Below are positions 36,015 to 45,890 of a stretch of DNA of 64,000 bases, in pieces (within the stretch, counting starts at the first letter, position 1; each line of letters begins with the position of its first letter). The stretch covers positions 62,001 through 126,000 of the forward strand of contig CALHLD010000005.1 in assembly GCA_938034445.1 (NCBI GenBank). Reading direction: 5' to 3'. The stretch comes from an uncultured archaeon (lineage in GTDB: Archaea > Thermoproteota > Nitrososphaeria > JACIWG01). The notes under the pieces were generated by a model. It saw only the letters and a list, made by a program, of their open reading frames with translations. It ran no database searches and was not told the origin of the DNA. The translations under genes and the position numbers were made by a program.

Positions 36015-36434
36015 TTATTCTCCAATTATTTGTAAAATGATTTTCCTATGTCTCGGTCTAATATCAAGCTCTAGAAATACTACCTGCTGCCACGTTCCAA
36101 GTAAAGGCCTTTTTTCAACAAAAGGTATAGTGAGACTCGGCCCTATCAGAGAAGCTTTAACGTGAGAATGGCCGTTTCCATCATGCCAAGTTTCCTCATG
36201 CGCATAGTAAATGTTCTTCGGCACTATTCTTTCAAGAGTGGAAGGTAAGTCCTTAATCAGTCCAGGCTCATATTCTATTGTTGTTATAGCTCCAGTTGAA
36301 CCCGGAACAAATACTGTCACAATACCATTAGTAGCTTTAGTTTTCCCAAGCTCCCTTATAATATAGGGTGTAAGATCTATAATATGATTTTCCCCTTTTG
36401 AATTCAATTCCAAATATCTTGTTTCCACAACCAT
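36015..36434 (-). CDS. yjbQ: YjbQ family protein (UPF0047)
   Basis: 139 residues, full length for the YjbQ family: GIVTVFVPGSTGAITTIEYEPGLIKDL, then HEETWHDGNGHSHVKASLIGPS and the end LLGTWQQVVFLELDIRPRHRKI. Members from other archaea and bacteria have been linked to a secondary thiamine phosphate synthase activity in vitro; the true role is unsettled. Histidines of WHDGNGHSH probably bind metal. Divergent gap of 227 bases to the next plus-strand gene, AT-rich without a clear feature. Confidence 0.9.
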   Translation of the reverse strand: MVVETRYLELNSKGENHIIDLTPYIIRELGKTKATNGIVTVFVPGSTGAITTIEYEPGLIKDLPSTLERIVPKNIYYAHEETWHDGNGHSHVKASLIGPSLTIPFVEKRPLLGTWQQVVFLELDIRPRHRKIILQIIGE

Positions 36435-36661
36435 AAGCTAGAATGGTGTATGCTAGTTTAAAAAATTTTAATTTCGTTCTTAGGGTTAGTGCATATCAAT
36501 ATTTTAAGGTTACCGTAAACCTATTTCCTATTTTGAATTGACAATAAATTTTATACAATTTTAATAAATTTTCCAACACCTTTATTTAAAGCTTTATCGT
36601 AGGCGATTTTTTATTCACTTACAATAATACCTTAAATAACGGTTTAATCGATCGTAATTCG

Positions 36662-37258
36662 ATGATAGGCGACACTATAGAGGTGCTAAAAGCTCTTTCT
36701 ATATTTATAGCAGATACTAGAAAGTGTGTATTGGAAAAACGTTTTGCTGAAAAATATTCACCGCTACTTGAAGAACTTAATTTAAAACTTCAAGGTGCAG
36801 CAAAAGCTGTGGAAAAAATTTTTGATGCGATAAATAAATTCTATAACATAAATTCTTTAGATTCTCTACAGAAGGCTTCATCAACTTTTGAAATACTAAA
36901 ATTTGAAGATGAAATTATTTCTATGCTAAATTTTCTTTCTGCCACAAAAATAAGGTTACAAATTATCTTGGATGAGGTGATAAAGGATGCTCTTGAAAAG
37001 GTTGACATATTAGAAAGAATTGCAGTGATAGATGATGTTTTAAAATATTTTTCTAAAGAAAAGTTGAGTGAACAGATTTCTTTGCAGGTAAAGGCCGCTC
37101 TTGAAAATATCCTTTCAGACACTTCTTTAGAAGATGTTGATGTTCAAAAGATAATAGAGCAGTCTACAAAAATAAAGCCAGACTTCTCTTACAGAATCAG
37201 GTTCGTTTCAGAATATCCAAATCTCTCATCCTTAATTTTAAAAGTTTCTAAAAAATAG
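36662..37258 (+). CDS. Unknown helical protein
   Basis: 198 residues, all-helical and acidic, with no recognised domain. The region 100-150 (LDEVIKDALEKVDILERIAV) has heptad-like leucines, so a coiled-coil dimer is possible. The preceding 227 bases hold no gene; a small palindrome-like TTTAATC-GATCG stretch is directly before the ATG but is not interpretable. The gene ends four bases before the stop codon of the convergent MFS transporter. Codon use looks like the rest of the window. Function unknown. Confidence 0.55.
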   Translation: MIGDTIEVLKALSIFIADTRKCVLEKRFAEKYSPLLEELNLKLQGAAKAVEKIFDAINKFYNINSLDSLQKASSTFEILKFEDEIISMLNFLSATKIRLQIILDEVIKDALEKVDILERIAVIDDVLKYFSKEKLSEQISLQVKAALENILSDTSLEDVDVQKIIEQSTKIKPDFSYRIRFVSEYPNLSSLILKVSKK

Positions 37259-37262
37259 CATA

Positions 37263-38510
37263 TCACTTTATATGTAGTTCCTTTAATAGTGCTTTTGTGA
37301 TCGTCATCTGAGCCCTTCTTGTTTCGACAAGTTTTTGATGCATAAAAGCAAACGCCCCTCTCCCAAATATTGATATCAAATAAACATATTGCAGTGCTAT
37401 AGAAATACCGAATATAGGCTCAGCTAGCGAAAATAGTAGTCCTCCAATAATAGAGCCTGCAAAATAGGACATTCCTGCCACCATGTTATATAATGCTGTA
37501 TAAAATCCTCTTTGGCCACTGGGTGTGGTATCAAAAAGGTATGCTAGAATAGATGTGTCTCCTAATGCTGAAAATATACTTCCTATAAAACTTGCTACAT
37601 AGATGTAACCTATATTGGGTGAAAAAGCATAGGATAATGGGAATACTATGAGCCCAAACCTTGCTAGTACAAGCATTGGCACTCTACCAACCTTGTCAAA
37701 AATTCTTCGGAACAGGTTCTGTGCGAATATGTATCCTAGCATTGAAAACAGTTGCGCAAGACCGAACTCAAGTACTCCTGCATTATGAACTTTAGCTAGA
37801 GTTAGTCCTGCAAGAGGCCACATTAGTGACATAAAAAATCCATAAAAAAATGTAAGTAATACAAACATTGAAAAGGCTTTGTTTTCTTTAATGATTTTTG
37901 GTAAATACCTTATTGGATGTAATGTTTCCTTAACAATTTTAAGTCTCGGTTCTTGAATAAAATGTGTTGAAATTGTTGCAAGTATTCCGAAAAAGAATGA
38001 TGAAAGGAATATGAACTGGTACCCGATTATACTATCGCCAAAGTATATGTAAACAAAGAATGAAGTGAACGCTGTTGCTACAAGGTTTCCTACACCGTTT
38101 AAAAGATTCAATTTTGCCATTGTTGAAGCACGATCTTCTATTGTCGTCATCTCCCCTATTAGTGAAAGATAGGCTGGTGTTATCATAGCGGTTGCTGCAT
38201 ATTGTATTGAAAGTAGTAAAACATACTGTTTGGGTACTGTAACAAAAAGTATTGGAATAAAAATAACCGAATATATTATGCTACCAATATACAGAATCAA
38301 CTTTCTTTTACCAAATCTATCAATAAGCCTTCCAAAAGGCAACTGGAAAATGTTAGGTATCACATTTATTGCTGCCTGTAAAAGTCCTAGATCTATTGGG
38401 TCAGCGCCCAAGTTTATTGCATATAATGTTAGGAAGGGGCCTGACATTCCAGCTGCCAGAGCAAAAAGAGTTGTCCTAGCATATATTGGACGATAGTATC
38501 TCGTGCTCAT
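37263..38510 (-). CDS. MFS transporter
   Basis: 415 residues with 11-12 membrane helices, split in two halves around residue 200. The conserved intra-loop after TM2, LPFGRLIDRFGKRKLILY, is the MFS A-like motif G-x-x-x-D-R-x-G-R-R/K, and the N-half ends at the TALLSLIGEMTT-like segment. Substrate cannot be assigned; the fusion of drug-type and sugar-type signals is inconclusive. Convergent to the unknown helical gene. Confidence 0.85.
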   Translation of the reverse strand: MSTRYYRPIYARTTLFALAAGMSGPFLTLYAINLGADPIDLGLLQAAINVIPNIFQLPFGRLIDRFGKRKLILYIGSIIYSVIFIPILFVTVPKQYVLLLSIQYAATAMITPAYLSLIGEMTTIEDRASTMAKLNLLNGVGNLVATAFTSFFVYIYFGDSIIGYQFIFLSSFFFGILATISTHFIQEPRLKIVKETLHPIRYLPKIIKENKAFSMFVLLTFFYGFFMSLMWPLAGLTLAKVHNAGVLEFGLAQLFSMLGYIFAQNLFRRIFDKVGRVPMLVLARFGLIVFPLSYAFSPNIGYIYVASFIGSIFSALGDTSILAYLFDTTPSGQRGFYTALYNMVAGMSYFAGSIIGGLLFSLAEPIFGISIALQYVYLISIFGRGAFAFMHQKLVETRRAQMTITKALLKELHIK

Positions 38511-38536
38511 CAGGAAATCATCTCAAGATTATGTCC

Positions 38537-38953
38537 CTATTTCTTTATATCTAAAACATGGGAATCGAGCACAATACAAAGAAACTTGCCTATAAAAACA
38601 ACTTTATCATCTTTTGAAACTTGTACTTCAACAAAATGCTTGTTCTTTATTCGTCTGTACACTCTTGCTTTAGCCACTAAAGTGTCCCCAACTTTAACAG
38701 GCAACTGGAACTTTACATTCGCCTTATAAAGGACAACGTTAGGATGGTTGACTGCAACCATTGCAGCATAATCTGCTAAAGAGAATGTGAACCCACCATG
38801 TACAAGGCCTTTCTCGTCGACTTTCATGAAATCTTGGGTCTTTAAAACTATAATAGACCTTTTTCCGGGAATGAGGTCAACACATTTGCCGGAAATCGTT
38901 TCATCGATCTTTTGATGTGTTAGTATCATTTGCCTCTTCATTTGGCATAACAT
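38537..38953 (-). CDS. Hotdog-fold thioesterase (PaaI-like)
   Basis: 138 residues of hotdog fold. The active-site segment GLVHGGFTFSLADYAAMVAV (part of 57-76) carries the HGG and an aspartate typical of acyl-CoA thioesterases of the PaaI group. It probably hydrolyses short or aromatic acyl-CoA esters in the cytoplasm. The first methionines (residues 1, 5) leave the exact start open. Confidence 0.85.
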   Translation of the reverse strand: MLCQMKRQMILTHQKIDETISGKCVDLIPGKRSIIVLKTQDFMKVDEKGLVHGGFTFSLADYAAMVAVNHPNVVLYKANVKFQLPVKVGDTLVAKARVYRRIKNKHFVEVQVSKDDKVVFIGKFLCIVLDSHVLDIKK

Positions 38954-39001
38954 TATACCTTATAAAAAGATTTAATCATTAAGATTGTAACGGTATATGG
39001 G

Positions 39002-39928
39002 ATGTTTGAGGAACTTTACAGAAAATCTTTTTTATTAGATGAGGAAGAGTTCTTGGCTTTATTAAAAAAGGACATTTATTATAATGGTAAACTTTTTTCT
39101 ATAGAAGGTTCTCTTGTAAAAATCTTATCCAATGGCATGGCTCTGGTTATTGGGGATGTCCATGGTGACATAAAATCGTTAAAAGTGATATTTGAGCACA
39201 TGGATGTTGAAAAATTTTTGTCAAAGGATGAGAATATCATAATATTTTTGGGAGACTATGTAGATAGAGGACAATATCAATATGAGACTCTAGCATTTAT
39301 ACTACTTTTGAAGGAGAAGTTTAGGGAACAGGTCTTGCTTTTAAGGGGAAATCATGAACCACATATAGAATTAATTCCCTATCCCCATGATTTTCCACAT
39401 GTTTTAAGGAATCGTTTTCCTAGCAAATGGGATGTCCTTTATAGGGCTTCATTTAACCTTTTTCAAAAGCTTCCTTTAGCCTCTTTTAGCAGTAATGGCA
39501 TATTTTTTGTTCATGGTGGTCCGCCAATATCTGATCATAGGCTCTCTTCGCTAAAAAATCCGTCACTAAAGCTTATTGAAGAAGTTCTATGGAGTGATCC
39601 AAGGGAAGATGTACTTGAAAGTATGCCATCATTTAGGGGTGCCGGTCTATATTTTGGAAAGAATGTTACTGAAAGATTTCTTAAAATTAATGGTTTAACC
39701 GCTATAGTTAGGGGCCATGAACCTTGTGAAGGTTTTAAATTGAATCATAATGGGAAAGTTGTAACCATCTTTTCTAGAGCTGGACCCCCATATTGGAATC
39801 ATAGTATAGGGTATATGCTTCTACCACTTTCATCCAATCTCACTCTAGAGTATTTGAAAAACTGTTTAAAAAATATTGAAGTATCAAATGATGACAATTC
39901 TACATTATATGAGTCATATTTCCAATAG
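39002..39928 (+). CDS. PPP-family serine/threonine protein phosphatase
   Basis: 308 residues, full PPP catalytic core: GDVHGD (51), GDYVDRG (84), LLRGNHEP (110), FVHGGPP (near 165) and GHEPCEGF. These residues bind two metals in the PP1/PP2A-like active site, so it should dephosphorylate protein Ser/Thr. N-terminal 45 residues and the end of about 30 residues are outside the core. It converges with the DUF6282-like gene by 15 bases. Confidence 0.92.
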   Translation: MFEELYRKSFLLDEEEFLALLKKDIYYNGKLFSIEGSLVKILSNGMALVIGDVHGDIKSLKVIFEHMDVEKFLSKDENIIIFLGDYVDRGQYQYETLAFILLLKEKFREQVLLLRGNHEPHIELIPYPHDFPHVLRNRFPSKWDVLYRASFNLFQKLPLASFSSNGIFFVHGGPPISDHRLSSLKNPSLKLIEEVLWSDPREDVLESMPSFRGAGLYFGKNVTERFLKINGLTAIVRGHEPCEGFKLNHNGKVVTIFSRAGPPYWNHSIGYMLLPLSSNLTLEYLKNCLKNIEVSNDDNSTLYESYFQ

Positions 39929-40807
39929 TTTTGACGGATTATCCTTCAACATCTTCTCAATCATATTATCCTCTATTCCAGCATTTTTCAGCATTCTAAT
40001 ATATTCTATTAAGCCTGTGATCGGGTCAGGATTATTTATTTGTCCAAGGTCGCTTGAGATAATGCACTTGTCTGCACCAACTTTTTTTATTGCATCAGCT
40101 ACCTGTTTTGGGTCAAGTCTTTCAGAGCTGTCTATGCAAGAGAATGCACTATGCTCCAAGTATGCTCCCATTTCAGCCAGTTTTAATTGTTCTTCTTGGC
40201 TGAATCTGGTTACAGAGTAGTCTACATGCGTGACTATAATCTTTTTAACCCCTCTACCTCTTGCCTCTTTAACAAGTTTAAAAATCTCTTCTTTGGTAAG
40301 GTGCCCTGTTCCCAATATCATGTCGTTTTCTGAAACCAAATCTAGTATCTCATATATTTCGTTCTTTAATTTTCCTTTCTCGTCAACAATTTTTAACCCT
40401 TCTCTGATAGTTAAATCTATTGGCTTTAGGAATATCTTTGGATCATATTTAGTTTGTCCTGCTTTTTTTAAATGGTTTTCTGAATGAAAGGTCGGCATCC
40501 AAACCTGTTTTGCATCAAAACCTACTGCAACTTTGACAGCGTAGGGATTGAGTCCTCCTACGGAATAGTTTAATACAACTCCTCCAAAAAATTTTATTTC
40601 AGGTACTATACTTTTTACATGTTGAACTCTGTTATATGTTGGTGTGTAATTGCTTTTTGAAATTATTGCTTTATAGCCTGCGGCTCTACCCATTTTTGCA
40701 AGTTCTATTTCTGTAACTGATCTTCTAGTGATATCGGGTGCGCAGTGGACATGTAGGTCGCACGCTCCATTTAGGAGCCTTTTATACTCTTGATTAAGAT
40801 CTTTCAT
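39914..40807 (-). CDS. DUF6282-like metal-dependent hydrolase
   Basis: 297 residues of an amidohydrolase/PHP-like TIM barrel. Metal ligands visible: CDLHVHCAPD (H-x-H near residue 18), a later GTGHLTKEE, IVTHVDYS and SSDLGQ. It hydrolyses an unknown amide or phosphoester. Neighbours: convergent PPP phosphatase, and aspartate kinase starts 22 bases beyond it on the same strand, probably one operon. No substrate assignable. Confidence 0.75.
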   Translation of the reverse strand: MKDLNQEYKRLLNGACDLHVHCAPDITRRSVTEIELAKMGRAAGYKAIISKSNYTPTYNRVQHVKSIVPEIKFFGGVVLNYSVGGLNPYAVKVAVGFDAKQVWMPTFHSENHLKKAGQTKYDPKIFLKPIDLTIREGLKIVDEKGKLKNEIYEILDLVSENDMILGTGHLTKEEIFKLVKEARGRGVKKIIVTHVDYSVTRFSQEEQLKLAEMGAYLEHSAFSCIDSSERLDPKQVADAIKKVGADKCIISSDLGQINNPDPITGLIEYIRMLKNAGIEDNMIEKMLKDNPSKLLEI

Positions 40808-40828
40808 ACCATTTAATATGATATGTTT

Positions 40829-42238
40829 TTATTTAAAATTTTGTACCTGGCTTTGTCCTATTTTCTCGATGAACTCTTTATGAAGTGCTTTAAGCGCCCT
40901 TAAGCCGTCTGCCTCCTTTACTACAAAACTTATGTTCAATTCGCTTGAACCTTGAGCTATCATTCGAACATTTACTCCTGCATCTGCGACAGCCTTAAAC
41001 ATTCTTGCAGCAACTCCAGGTGTACCTTTCATACCTTCTCCAACACATGCTATTGCGCATATGTCATCCTCTAACTCTAACCTTTTTGCCCCATTACCAA
41101 ACTCTTCCATCAACATTTCATACACTTTTTTTGCATTCTCTTTTTTTATGACTATGCTAATATTCGACTCTGATATACTCTGAGATATCATCATCACATT
41201 AGATTTTGCTTCAGCTACCTTGTTAAAGAATCTTGCTGCCATACCAATTTCTCCCACCATCGAAGCACCTTTTATAGTGATCATGCAAATGTCCTTTATT
41301 AGCGAAATTACTTTAACAACAGAAGGATATGGTCTAGTGATTGACTTCATAATTTTTGTACCATCATGCTTTGGGTTGAACGTATTCTTTATTCTTACTG
41401 GAATATTCTTCTCAATTACAGGCTCTAATGCTCTTGGATGTAATGCTTTTGCACCCAAGATCGCCATCTCCATAGCTTCTTCGTAAGTTATTTCCGGCAA
41501 GGTTACTGCCTCAGAAACCAATTTTGGGTCAGCTGACATTATTCCGTTGACGTCGCTCCAAATAATAACTTCATCAGCATCTATAGCATTAGCTAATATT
41601 GTAGCACTATAATCGCTTCCACCTCTCCCTAAAGTTGTTATGATTCCATCTTCTGTAACTCCAGCAAACCCTCCAACAACTGGAATAACATTATCATCTA
41701 ATAGAGGTAAAATCGTTTCTGAAACCTTCTTCCTAACCAATTCCATTAGAGGTGTTGCTTGTCCAAATCTAGAGTTTGTGATAATGCCTGCTTCACCGCC
41801 GGTGAAGGACTTTGACTTGAAACCCCTAGAAGCTAGTGTTGCTGAAGCTATTTCTGCTGAATATCTTTCTCCAAAACTTGCTACATAATCCAAGCTTCTG
41901 GCTGTAACCTCTCTCAAGTAAAGTATTCCATAAAGAACATGTTTAAGCTCCTCGTCAGCTTTTTCTAGTCTCTCATCAAGCCAAGAAGGTAATGTTCCAA
42001 TAGAATTTTTTGCAACTTTCCTATGCAGTTCCTTTATCTCTTGTAAGAAGCCCTTTATCCACTTCTCGTCTCCCATTTCAGCTTTTCTAGTCGCCTCAAG
42101 TAACTTGTCTGTAATACCCTTTAATGCTGACACAACTACAACAACTTTATCACTTCTATAGTCTGATAGAATATCACATATCCTCAGATACCCTGCATCC
42201 TTAACAGATGTGCCGCCAAACTTCATTACATATTTCAT
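40829..42238 (-). CDS. Aspartate kinase
   Basis: About 469 residues from ATG 42238 (a TTG at 42250 is in frame). N-terminal kinase: KYVMKFGGTSVKDAGYL, the GGRGGSDYSA segment (GRGGSDYSATILANA) and WSDVNGIMSADP. Two C-terminal ACT domains (about 320-390 and 395-465) bind the allosteric amino acid, often lysine or threonine. It phosphorylates aspartate in the common pathway to threonine and methionine. Asd lies just upstream (gap of 14 bases to this ATG, with GGAT before it), so co-transcribed. Confidence 0.93.
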   Translation of the reverse strand: MKYVMKFGGTSVKDAGYLRICDILSDYRSDKVVVVVSALKGITDKLLEATRKAEMGDEKWIKGFLQEIKELHRKVAKNSIGTLPSWLDERLEKADEELKHVLYGILYLREVTARSLDYVASFGERYSAEIASATLASRGFKSKSFTGGEAGIITNSRFGQATPLMELVRKKVSETILPLLDDNVIPVVGGFAGVTEDGIITTLGRGGSDYSATILANAIDADEVIIWSDVNGIMSADPKLVSEAVTLPEITYEEAMEMAILGAKALHPRALEPVIEKNIPVRIKNTFNPKHDGTKIMKSITRPYPSVVKVISLIKDICMITIKGASMVGEIGMAARFFNKVAEAKSNVMMISQSISESNISIVIKKENAKKVYEMLMEEFGNGAKRLELEDDICAIACVGEGMKGTPGVAARMFKAVADAGVNVRMIAQGSSELNISFVVKEADGLRALKALHKEFIEKIGQSQVQNFK

Positions 42239-42252
42239 AGTTGCATCCAATT

Positions 42253-43308
42253 CTATTTAATATACCCCATTTTATAGAGGAGTTCCGCTGTAAGAATCGC
42301 GTTCCCCGCTGCACCCCTTATAGTATTGTGACTTAGCACAGTAAACTGGAGTGAATATTCGTCCAATCCTCTCCTCACTCTTCCAACAACAACGCTCATA
42401 CCTGGAACGGAACCTGAATCCCTATCCCTCCTAGGCTGTGGCCTATCATTTTCTTCTCTTACTATTATCGGATTTTCTGGTGCTGATGGAAGCTTAAGCT
42501 CCTGAGGTACGCCCTTGAATTCTCTTAAAACTCCTTTAGCCTCATCAACATTAACCTTCTTCTCAGTCTCTATATAAACGCACTCTAGATGTCCATCTAT
42601 TACGGGAACACGATTGCATGAAGCAGCAACCATCATATCGTTTTCCAAAATAACTCCATTCTGGAATCTACCTAAAATCTTTCTAGTTTCCCTAGCAACT
42701 TTTTCTTCCTCATCCTTAATATATGGTATAACGTTATCGATGATTAGAAGGCTGGGTACACCAGGATAACCTGCACCGCTTACAGCCTGCATTGTCGTAA
42801 CAAAAACTTTCTTAACATTATATGCTTCATCTAAAGGTTTTAAGGCTACAGCGAGGCCTGTTGTTGTACAGTTTGGGCCTGTTACAATAAAACCGTTCCA
42901 ACCACGTTCCCTTCTTTGCCTTTCAATAATCTTAATATGTTCAGAATTGAGTTCAGGTATTATTATGGGCACATCGCTTTCCATTCTATATGCACTAGTA
43001 TCGCTTACTACAGGATATTTTTGTGCAAATTTTCCTTCAACTTCTCTTGCAACTTCAGAGGGTAAGCAGCTAAAGAACAAGTCTGCACTCTGTCTTTCGG
43101 GTTCAATTTCGCTTACGATAACCTCTTTAACTTTTGATGGCGGATCATATGATCCAACCCACTCTACAGCTTCACCAAATTTTTTTCCAGCCGAACGTTT
43201 ACCCATTAAAAGAGAGATCTCAAACCAAGGATGTTTTTCAAGTAACCTAATATATTGTTGGCCTACCATTCCTGTAGCTCCCATTATGGCCACATTTAAC
43301 TTACCCAT
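42253..43308 (-). CDS. asd: Aspartate-semialdehyde dehydrogenase
   Basis: 351 residues, archaeal/fungal type ASADH. NADP-binding GATGMVGQQYIRLLE (8-24), nucleophile cysteine in GPNCTTTGLAVALKP (about 144), and VGRVRRGLDEYSLQF near the end. It reduces aspartyl phosphate to the semialdehyde, the branch point for threonine and methionine. It starts from a promoter with a TATA-like stretch near 43340-43352, 38 bases upstream; aspartate kinase follows in the same message. Confidence 0.93.
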   Translation of the reverse strand: MGKLNVAIMGATGMVGQQYIRLLEKHPWFEISLLMGKRSAGKKFGEAVEWVGSYDPPSKVKEVIVSEIEPERQSADLFFSCLPSEVAREVEGKFAQKYPVVSDTSAYRMESDVPIIIPELNSEHIKIIERQRRERGWNGFIVTGPNCTTTGLAVALKPLDEAYNVKKVFVTTMQAVSGAGYPGVPSLLIIDNVIPYIKDEEEKVARETRKILGRFQNGVILENDMMVAASCNRVPVIDGHLECVYIETEKKVNVDEAKGVLREFKGVPQELKLPSAPENPIIVREENDRPQPRRDRDSGSVPGMSVVVGRVRRGLDEYSLQFTVLSHNTIRGAAGNAILTAELLYKMGYIK

Positions 43309-43463
43309 TGCCTCACCATTGCCTCTTTTCTCCTAAAATAGTTTTTTATATACTTTTGCGTTCCTTAAAATGATCATAATATTAAAATTTTTTAAATTTT
43401 TTTGAAATTTTATGTCAAAAGATATTGCAGTAAAATGTTAAATATTCCCTCTAATTCTACTGG

Positions 43464-44807
43464 TTGGAGTTGAAAGTTAGAGCATATCTTAAATGTATAA
43501 TTCCAAGCTGTGGCAAACGTTATCCTATAGAAACTACAAGAACTTTTTGTGATTGTGGTAATCTTCTGGATGTAGTTTATGAAGGAAGTTTCACAAAGTC
43601 CCTAATCGAAGTTTTCTATGAAAGAAGGAATCATGAAAACAATATTTTTAATGAAAGTGGTGTATGGCGTTTTAGGGAGCTCATAAACTTTACTGGAACT
43701 GATTCTGAAGCTTACGATGAATATAGTAAAGTTTTTGTTTCATTTGATGGTGCTGAAGGAAGAACAAGACCATATGAGATGACCAAGGTTGCTGAATACG
43801 TTGGCATGCCAAAGGAGAACGTCCTTTTCCAGCCAGAGGGCCTTAATCCAAGTGGCTCATTCAAGGATAATGGTATCGCCACCGGTTTAACTCACGCGAA
43901 AATGCTTGGTGTAAAGGAAGTTATATGTGCTTCTACGGGGAATACTTCTGCTTCTGTAGCAATGTATGCTGCAAATGAGGGTATAAAGGCAAGCATTTAT
44001 GTTCCTAAGGATGAAATCGCATTGGGAAAGTTGGCTCAAGCTTTCCAGTTTAATGCATGCGTGTATCAGGTTATAGGTAATTTTGATGACGCGCTAAAAG
44101 TTGTTTTACAGAAGGGGCGGGAGGGTGCATATATTATGAATTCTGTTAACCCCTTTAGGCTTGAAGGCCAAAAGACCATGATATACAGGATGCTTGAATA
44201 CCTTAACTGGAATCCACCGGACTGGCTTGTTTTTCCAAGAGGCAATATGGGTAACTGTTCAGCCTTCGGAAAGGCAATAATGGAACTTTATGAATGGGGT
44301 TGGATAAAGAAGAAGCCAAGGTTTGTTGCAGTAGACGCTAAAGGCTCCAACACCTTCTACACTCTATACAATGGTCTCTATAATGGTGAACCATTAAGGT
44401 GGAATAATGGCAATGTTAATGAAGACCTAATTAAAGATTATTATTCCTACTTGGACAAGAATAATTTAAAGCCTAAGACTATTGCAACAGCAATACAAAT
44501 TGGTAGGCCGGTAAACATAAAGAAGGGGCTAAGGAGTCTCGAGTACACAAATGGTATAAGTGTACAAGTTGAGGATAAGGATATGGAGGACGGTATAGCT
44601 GTTGTTGGAAGTAATGGATTTGATTGTGAACACGCTTCAGCCTCATGTGTAGCTGCAATAAAAAAGCTAGTTGAAGAAGAGATAATAAAAAAGGATGATA
44701 AGGTTGTAGCAATATTGACTGGAAGGCTAAAGGATCCGGATGCAATGATAAAATATCATCTTGGAAATAACAGGTTTTCTAATCCTCCTAAAATAGTAAG
44801 GATATAA
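43464..44807 (+). CDS. thrC: Threonine synthase
   Basis: 447 residues, PLP fold II. N-terminal zinc-ribbon-like CIIPSCGKRYP and FCDCGNLLDVVY, then GLNPSGSFKDNG with the PLP lysine, the CASTGNTSAS phosphate/amino-acid loop and the FPRGNMGNCSAFGKA segment. It turns O-phosphohomoserine into threonine. Start is a TTG (43464) about 25 bases after a TATA element (TTAAATATT, 43438-43446), so leaderless; TTG 43470 is an alternative. Convergent with homoserine kinase (one-base gap), and the pair with asd and aspartate kinase covers the whole pathway from aspartate except homoserine dehydrogenase. Confidence 0.92.
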   Translation: MELKVRAYLKCIIPSCGKRYPIETTRTFCDCGNLLDVVYEGSFTKSLIEVFYERRNHENNIFNESGVWRFRELINFTGTDSEAYDEYSKVFVSFDGAEGRTRPYEMTKVAEYVGMPKENVLFQPEGLNPSGSFKDNGIATGLTHAKMLGVKEVICASTGNTSASVAMYAANEGIKASIYVPKDEIALGKLAQAFQFNACVYQVIGNFDDALKVVLQKGREGAYIMNSVNPFRLEGQKTMIYRMLEYLNWNPPDWLVFPRGNMGNCSAFGKAIMELYEWGWIKKKPRFVAVDAKGSNTFYTLYNGLYNGEPLRWNNGNVNEDLIKDYYSYLDKNNLKPKTIATAIQIGRPVNIKKGLRSLEYTNGISVQVEDKDMEDGIAVVGSNGFDCEHASASCVAAIKKLVEEEIIKKDDKVVAILTGRLKDPDAMIKYHLGNNRFSNPPKIVRI

Positions 44808-44808
44808 C

Positions 44809-45768
44809 TTAAAGATACTTAACTATTCTACAACCCTGTCCAGGTTTGGTGCAAATGTACGTAGCCTCATAGCCTTCTCTAGAAAATGCTGAACACATTT
44901 CTTCACCAATGTTATCTCCATCAACTTTGGTTAAATCGTAGAATGCAATCATACTTGGTCCAGCTCCACTAATTGTTACACCTAAAGCCCCTGCCATTAA
45001 AGCAGACTTTTTAACAGAATCGTATCCTGGAATAAGTTTTGACCTTGCTGGTTCAACAACTGCATCGCTTAGTGAACGTGCAAAAAGTTTTAGGTCCTTT
45101 GTTAAAATTGCTGCAACCAATGCTGAGGCATGGCCAACATTATGTACAAGCTTATCCAATTCTATAAGCTTAGGTATTACTGCACGAAACTGTTCAGTCT
45201 TTTTTTGGCCGTAAGAAATCTTCGGCGAAGCTACACATATTCCAAGATTTTCTGGAAGATCGAACCTTAGAACATCGATTGGATCATATGACCTTATAAG
45301 CGTAAACCCTCCTAAAAGTGATGCTGAAACATTATCTGCATGAGGCTTTCCAGCGGAAGCGACTTCTCCTTCAGCAGCATATTTTACAAGGCTATTCCTA
45401 TCTAAGTTCAATGAAAATAGTTCATTGATTCCATATGCCACAGCAGCGGCAGAAGCAGCGCTGCTACCTAGTCCCATTCCAACAGGCACACCCTTAACAA
45501 TCCTAATTTCAATATTATATGGTAGACTATAGTCTTTAACAAGCTTCTTTGCAACAACACCAGCAGTATTTCCGTCAACAATGTCTGGTATATTTCTGCT
45601 ATCTAATCCTTCAACAAAAACTTTTAGCCCCCCCTCCTCTTTCAAATAAATTGTGACCATATCTTTTGGAAACTCAACCGCTATTGCGAAAACGTCGAAT
45701 CCTGGTCCAACGTTTGCTGAAGAAGCCGGTGCCTCTACAACAATACCCCTACATTTTTTTAAACCCAT
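44809..45768 (-). CDS. thrB: Homoserine kinase (GHMP family)
   Basis: 319 residues. GHMP kinase motifs: VEAPASSANVGPGFDVFAIA, the ATP-binding VGMGLGSSAASAAAVAYG (near residue 95) and the C-terminal TISGAGPSMIAFYD. It phosphorylates homoserine for threonine synthase, whose gene converges on it with a one-base gap. Homoserine dehydrogenase is not in the window. Confidence 0.93.
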   Translation of the reverse strand: MGLKKCRGIVVEAPASSANVGPGFDVFAIAVEFPKDMVTIYLKEEGGLKVFVEGLDSRNIPDIVDGNTAGVVAKKLVKDYSLPYNIEIRIVKGVPVGMGLGSSAASAAAVAYGINELFSLNLDRNSLVKYAAEGEVASAGKPHADNVSASLLGGFTLIRSYDPIDVLRFDLPENLGICVASPKISYGQKKTEQFRAVIPKLIELDKLVHNVGHASALVAAILTKDLKLFARSLSDAVVEPARSKLIPGYDSVKKSALMAGALGVTISGAGPSMIAFYDLTKVDGDNIGEEMCSAFSREGYEATYICTKPGQGCRIVKYL

Positions 45769-45890
45769 ACTTTTCTCTTAAACCATCCCATTAATGGTCT
45801 ATTTAAAAATTTAATTCCCCAAACCATTTTTGAATACATGTTTAAGGAAAAATTATATTCTAGAATATAGACTATATTGTGGAGAAAGAA